From positions 1 to 10,453 of the forward strand of contig CAMNJD010000486.1 in the NCBI GenBank assembly GCA_946540705.1: a stretch of 10,453 nt of DNA. Reading direction: 5' to 3'. The first letter of the stretch is position 1. Each line of letters starts with the position of its first letter. Under the pieces are notes generated by a model. The model did not search any database. It was not told where the DNA came from and saw only the letters and a program-made list of their open reading frames with translations. Origin of the DNA: an uncultured Ruminococcus sp. (GTDB lineage Bacteria; Bacillota; Clostridia; Oscillospirales; Ruminococcaceae). Position numbers and translations under genes: made by a program. Shown here in pieces: positions 7,460 to 10,453 of the stretch.

Positions 7460-7479
7460 CATGAAGTCTGCTTCTCCGG

Positions 7480-7494
7480 CAAGTTGAAAACTTG
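7480..7494. other. Short AT-rich inverted repeat after the GH43 gene
   Basis: CAAGTT, three-base loop GAA, AACTTG, 20 bases after the GH43 stop. The stem has 6 pairs but is AT-rich and no U-run follows, so it is at best a weak terminator or mRNA end-protecting hairpin. No better terminator is visible for the deacylase-GH43 unit. Confidence 0.3.
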
Positions 7495-7525
7495 TTGAAT
7501 CTGTTTGAAATCGGAGAAAATTGCC

Positions 7526-7663
7526 ATGCGCGGATTCTGCATAAAAACCGGCATTCCGCTCATCCTATGCTTGGCCTGTATCATCGCGATGCAGGCGGAA
7601 AGGATTGGCACGATATGGGATTTTTGCAAAAGAAACGCAGCAAGCTCGCGGCGGCCATGCTGA
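7526..7663 (+). CDS. Possible 45-residue membrane mini-protein overlapping the lipoprotein gene
   Basis: ATG 7526 is preceded by GGAG (7513-7516) at 9 bases. The product would have a short basic start (MRGFCIKTG), one hydrophobic segment PLILCLACIIAM suited to a membrane helix, then a Cys- and Arg-containing tail, ending at TGA 7661-7663. Its last 49 bases overlap the lipoprotein gene in another frame. It could be a real small protein, a translated leader that couples to the lipoprotein, or chance. I do not recognise a family. Confidence 0.35.
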   Translation: MRGFCIKTGIPLILCLACIIAMQAERIGTIWDFCKRNAASSRRPC

Positions 7664-7935
7664 CGGCTGTGATCTGCTGCGCGTCACTGACGGGCTGCGG
7701 AGATGATTCCGCAACCGCTGAGCGGCAGGCTGAGCAGCACAGTCAGCAGGCGGCGGAGAGCCGCACCGACACGGGCGTGACCGGCACGAAACCCCGTGAC
7801 ACAACACGCAGGACGGAAACTGTGACCACAAAGCAGGATCTGATCGACCGCGCAGAAAGTGCTGTCGATGACATGCGTGAGGATATCACCAGCCTGGTGC
7901 GTGAGGGCACCAGAGAGGTGCATCCGTTTGACTGA
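7615..7935 (+). CDS. Small predicted lipoprotein of unknown function
   Basis: 106 residues from ATG 7615, preceded by AAAGGA at 10 bases. The frame is open further upstream to 7492, but the chosen start gives a textbook lipoprotein signal: MGFLQKKRSKLAAAML, a hydrophobic core and the lipobox SLTGC with Cys 28. The mature part is polar and Gln/Thr/Arg-rich (about 30-70). It ends in a likely amphipathic helix, TKQDLIDRAESAVDDMREDI, before EVHPFD. Membrane-anchored and exported by inference. It is followed at once by a strong terminator, then spoIIE. The neighbourhood hints at a link with sporulation or the envelope, but position is the only evidence. I do not recognise the family. Confidence 0.75.
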   Translation: MGFLQKKRSKLAAAMLTAVICCASLTGCGDDSATAERQAEQHSQQAAESRTDTGVTGTKPRDTTRRTETVTTKQDLIDRAESAVDDMREDITSLVREGTREVHPFD

Positions 7936-7939
7936 ACCG

Positions 7940-7980
7940 GCGGCGGACGGGGCGACAAGTCCTGTCCGCCGTGTTTCTTT
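7940..7980 (+). terminator. Rho-independent terminator after the lipoprotein gene
   Basis: GC-rich stem CGGCGGAC (7941-7948) pairs with GTCCGCCG (7964-7971). It extends inward through G-C and G-U pairs to a loop of about 7 bases, with one outer G-U pair. The T-rich TGTTTCTTT follows (7972-7980). It sits 4 bases after the lipoprotein stop and separates that gene from spoIIE. Confidence 0.8.
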
Positions 7981-7993
7981 GCATCCCCTTCCG

Positions 7994-8027
7994 TTCGACC
8001 TGTTCCGCGCATACACTGCGGTATAAT
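7994..8027 (+). promoter_or_regulatory. Candidate Spo0A-type promoter of spoIIE
   Basis: A perfect TATAAT lies at 8022-8027 with no good -35 at 16-18 bases (CCTGTT at 17). At 22 bases upstream sits TTCGACC (7994-8000), whose complement GGTCGAA matches 6 of 7 bases of the Spo0A box TGTCGAA. Known: Bacillus subtilis spoIIE and spoIIG promoters have long 21-22 base spacers and 0A boxes near -35. The match here is inference from one site. Confidence 0.45.
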
Positions 8028-8065
8028 AAAGATTGCCTGTACATACAATAAAGATTCGGGCAATC
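8025..8065. repeat. Direct and inverted repeats in the spoIIE leader
   Basis: AATAAAGATT occurs twice (8025-8034 and 8047-8056) with a 22-base period. GATTGCC (8031-8037) and GGCAATC (8059-8065) form a 7-pair inverted repeat, extendable by one G-U and one G-C pair. They lie at and after the expected start site, so could form an mRNA hairpin or an operator. Confidence 0.4.
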
Positions 8066-8096
8066 AAGATCCGGACAAAAGAGAGGAAGAACGGCT

Positions 8097-10334
8097 ATGA
8101 AGGATTGGATGAAGCTGAAGGATGATCCGCGTGTGATGCGCGGCATCGGACTGGCAGGCTGCGGGATCTGTTCCTGCCTGCTGAGCGCCGCGAGCTTTAA
8201 CGGAATTCAGATTCCGCTGAATACGGCGCTTTCTGCGGCACTTTCCCCGACCTGCGGGATCGCAGTGCTGGCGGGGAGCCTGTTTACATATGCGCTGACC
8301 GGCACGCTGACAAAGGGGCCGGTGTTTCTCTGTGCGATCGCGCTGACGGCGCTGCTCCGCTGGCTGATCAGCATGCAGCATACGCCCCGTGCGGCGGCGA
8401 TGCTCGCGGCCTCCGGCACGGCACTCTCGGCGGTCATTTTCAGCATGGCGCGCATCATCGGCGGGCGGGAGCTGATCTTCTGGGGCTTCGGCGCGGCACT
8501 TGCAGGACTGTTTGCGGCCTGCATCCGCCTCGCGGCAGAACGCTTTGAGCGCGGGCTGCCCGTCCGGCTGCATGCAGGCGATGCGGCGGCGTTTTCGGTT
8601 TGCTTTGTGATCCTCACGGCCGCACTTTGTTCGGTTCGGGTGTTCATGTTCAGCCTCGGGCAGATCTTTTCCGCATTTGTCATCCTGACCGCTGCGAAGC
8701 GCTACCGTGCGGGCGGCGGCATGATCTGCGGGACACTTGCGGCATTTGCCCTGCTCATCACCGATGCCGGTGCGGCAGGCTTTGCGGCGGTTCTGCCCGC
8801 TGCGGGGCTGGCCGCCGGATTTCTTGCAGGACGGCAGAGCACGCTGCTGTTTCTGGTGATGCAGTTATTTCTCGGGGCGGGAACGGTGCTCAGCGGCAGC
8901 GATATTGCAACGGCACGCATCTGGGTCAATGCGGCAATCGGCGGACTGCTGTTTCTGTTCCTGCCCGCGCAGCAGATCGCAGACAGCATCCTGCAATGGA
9001 GCGACGGCGATGCCGACCTTGCGGCGCTGACCGGCGCAAGGCTCGATTTTCTTTCGGATGCGATCGCGGGCGTGCGGGGCTCAGCGGAGCAGATCGTCAG
9101 CAAGCTCGCAAGGGCGGAGGTGCCGTTCGATGCGGTGCAGCATGTGCGGGACACGGTCTGTGCGAAATGCAGCTATCATGCGGAATGCTGGGAACGGGGC
9201 GATGACGAGGTGCGGCGCTGCTTCCGGAAGCTCTCCGAGGCCGGCCTGACCGAGCAGACCGCGGCGCCGTTCCGGTGCCTGAAGCCGGAGCAGGTGACCG
9301 CGGAATTCATCCGCGCAAAAAAACAGACCGCCGCTGCAAAGGCCTTCGCGGCGCGGCTGCGCGATACACAAACCCTGCTGTTCTCACAAATGAAGATCAC
9401 GGAGGCACTGCTGCACTGCGCCGGCCGTCAGACCCGCCGAACCTATCACCGCGAGCTGACGCGCTATGTTTCCGATGTGCTGGGGCGGGTGCAGATCCCG
9501 CTGCTGGCCGCGGCAGTCTCCGAGACGGAAAACGGCAGGCTGCTCATTGAGCTGTACATGCCGCAGAGTGCCGAGCCCGATCCGGAGCTGATCGCGGAGC
9601 TGCTGCATGAAGCATTGCAGCGGCCGCTCGAATGCTGCGGGACGGAGGCGGCGGGCAGCGGAAAACGGCTGCTGCTCCAGAGTACCGGCGGCTTTTCCGT
9701 GACAACGGCTGCGGCACAGTGTGCAGTACATGACGACGAGCCCTGCGGCGACTGCTGGGACACCTTCTCCGACCAGAGCGGTGCGGTCTATCTGGCGATC
9801 TCGGACGGTATGGGGACGGGGAAGAATGCGGCGCTGGATGCGCGGATCGTGCTGAGCAATTTCCGGCAGCTTGTGCAGTCCGGGATGGACTGCCGGGCGG
9901 CTGCGGATATGGTGAATGCGATCATGCTGACAAAATCGGGGGACGAGCGCTTTGCGACGCTGGATGTAGCAAGGATCAGCACGGACTCCGCTTCTGTGAC
10001 GCTGTACAAGTACGGTGCCGGGCCGACATTCGTGCGGCAGGGGGAGATCGTGACGGTTTGTCAGGCAGCGAACGGCCCGATCGGGATTCTGCCGAAAACC
10101 GAGCCGTATACGGTGAATTTGCAGCTTTCCCGCGGCGACCTGCTGTTCCTGATGACCGACGGCATGGATGAATCGGTGTTCCCGTTTATCCGGCAGCGGC
10201 TGCGGCAGGGCGGCGATTTGCAGGAGCTTGTGCATACGCTCTGCGGACGGGCGCCGCGCGGTGCGAACGGAATGCCCTCGGATGATGTAACGGTTCTGGC
10301 GGCTGCCCTCTCCGGCACTGTGATTGATTCCTAG
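8097..10334 (+). CDS. spoIIE: Stage II sporulation protein E, membrane PP2C phosphatase
   Basis: 745 residues, somewhat shorter than the about 827 of B. subtilis SpoIIE. Known role: after polar septation it dephosphorylates SpoIIAA, releasing sigma-F in the forespore, and it associates with FtsZ. Seen: a long hydrophobic N-terminal region (about 15-300) with many membrane helices; a central part with a helical segment and a Cys cluster DTVCAKCSYHAECWE (C355, C358, C364), as in the family; and a C-terminal PP2C domain (about 545-740) with YLAISDGMGTGKNA (D570), GAGPTF, LLFLMTDGMDES (D688) and SDDVTVLAA (D729, D730), the metal-binding acidic residues. AGGA (8084-8087) is 9 bases before the ATG. 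No spoIIA genes are in the window. Its presence implies sporulation capacity, or a remnant of it, in the host. Confidence 0.95.
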   Translation: MKDWMKLKDDPRVMRGIGLAGCGICSCLLSAASFNGIQIPLNTALSAALSPTCGIAVLAGSLFTYALTGTLTKGPVFLCAIALTALLRWLISMQHTPRAAAMLAASGTALSAVIFSMARIIGGRELIFWGFGAALAGLFAACIRLAAERFERGLPVRLHAGDAAAFSVCFVILTAALCSVRVFMFSLGQIFSAFVILTAAKRYRAGGGMICGTLAAFALLITDAGAAGFAAVLPAAGLAAGFLAGRQSTLLFLVMQLFLGAGTVLSGSDIATARIWVNAAIGGLLFLFLPAQQIADSILQWSDGDADLAALTGARLDFLSDAIAGVRGSAEQIVSKLARAEVPFDAVQHVRDTVCAKCSYHAECWERGDDEVRRCFRKLSEAGLTEQTAAPFRCLKPEQVTAEFIRAKKQTAAAKAFAARLRDTQTLLFSQMKITEALLHCAGRQTRRTYHRELTRYVSDVLGRVQIPLLAAAVSETENGRLLIELYMPQSAEPDPELIAELLHEALQRPLECCGTEAAGSGKRLLLQSTGGFSVTTAAAQCAVHDDEPCGDCWDTFSDQSGAVYLAISDGMGTGKNAALDARIVLSNFRQLVQSGMDCRAAADMVNAIMLTKSGDERFATLDVARISTDSASVTLYKYGAGPTFVRQGEIVTVCQAANGPIGILPKTEPYTVNLQLSRGDLLFLMTDGMDESVFPFIRQRLRQGGDLQELVHTLCGRAPRGANGMPSDDVTVLAAALSGTVIDS

Positions 10335-10453
10335 GAAGATACTGATTAAAGTGCCTCCGGCGGATTTTTAATGGGGACTCCCCGCGCTGCGCTGTGTCGA
10401 GTTTGCTGCGCAAACATCGAATCCTGCCCCCCTGCTTTCAGTTGCAATAGAAA
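10335..10453. other. Hairpin-rich intergenic DNA after spoIIE
   Basis: No gene is seen. TCCGGCGGA followed by TTTTT (10356-10369) has only a 3-pair stem, so is a doubtful terminator. Then come GGGG-ACT-CCCC (10373-10383), GCGC-T-GCGC (10384-10392), and TCGAGTTTGC-TGC-GCAAAC-A-TCGA (10397-10420), a 10-pair stem with a single bulged A. Successive short hairpins suggest a dispersed intergenic repeat or a composite termination region. Confidence 0.4.

Noticed and set aside
7492..7614. Upstream extension of the lipoprotein gene to ATG 7492
   Set aside because: It would bury the lipoprotein signal 41 residues inside the protein. ATG 7615 gives a normal signal with lipobox.
9384..10235. Minus-strand frame of 283 codons opposite spoIIE
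   Set aside because: Shadow of the PP2C domain, which has clear motifs on the plus strand.
10356..10369. TCCGGCGGA plus TTTTT as a firm spoIIE terminator
   Set aside because: The stem has only about three pairs, so it is too weak to assert.

Overview
The window looks like chromosomal DNA from a fibre-degrading, cellulosome-bearing relative of Ruminococcus (Oscillospiraceae, Firmicutes). This is inferred from four things: dockerin- and cohesin-type modules joined by threonine-rich linkers, a xylan-type GH43 enzyme, a SpoIIE phosphatase, and moderately GC-rich genes with AGGAG-type ribosome binding sites and sigma-A-like promoters. The species cannot be fixed from the sequence alone.

Left half (1-5181, minus strand): a single uninterrupted reading frame of at least 1727 codons runs off the left edge. 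I checked every codon and found no in-frame stop. It encodes a secreted modular protein. In order it has a signal peptide, a cohesin-like module, a long unrecognised beta-rich region, a bacterial Ig-like module, a short Thr/Ala linker, a BspA-type leucine-rich repeat domain of 11 repeats, a Thr/Ser linker of about 75 residues, a papain-like cysteine peptidase domain and a C-terminal dockerin cut off close to its end. Because the frame has no stop inside the window, it is easy to miss. Several long antisense frames that mirror it are artefacts.

Middle (5182-7459): a short divergent intergenic region carries one promoter for the giant gene and another for a rightward pair. The pair is a YbaK-type aminoacyl-tRNA deacylase and, 32 bases on, an intracellular two-domain GH43 glycosidase (beta-xylosidase or arabinofuranosidase type).

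Right (7460-10453): a possible 45-codon membrane mini-ORF overlaps the start of a small lipoprotein gene, which ends in a strong terminator. Next comes spoIIE, encoding a membrane-anchored PP2C phosphatase. Its upstream region has a TATAAT box and, 22 bases further upstream, a Spo0A-box-like sequence. The last 119 bases are hairpin-rich intergenic DNA.

Functionally, the giant protein probably works outside the cell as a cellulosome-associated component. The GH43 enzyme probably finishes the breakdown of imported xylo-oligosaccharides. The right end belongs to the sporulation programme. There is no sign of a phage, IS element, CRISPR array, tRNA or rRNA. I found no clearly new biological system; the most unusual object is the modular protein, with cohesin, LRR, peptidase and dockerin on one chain.
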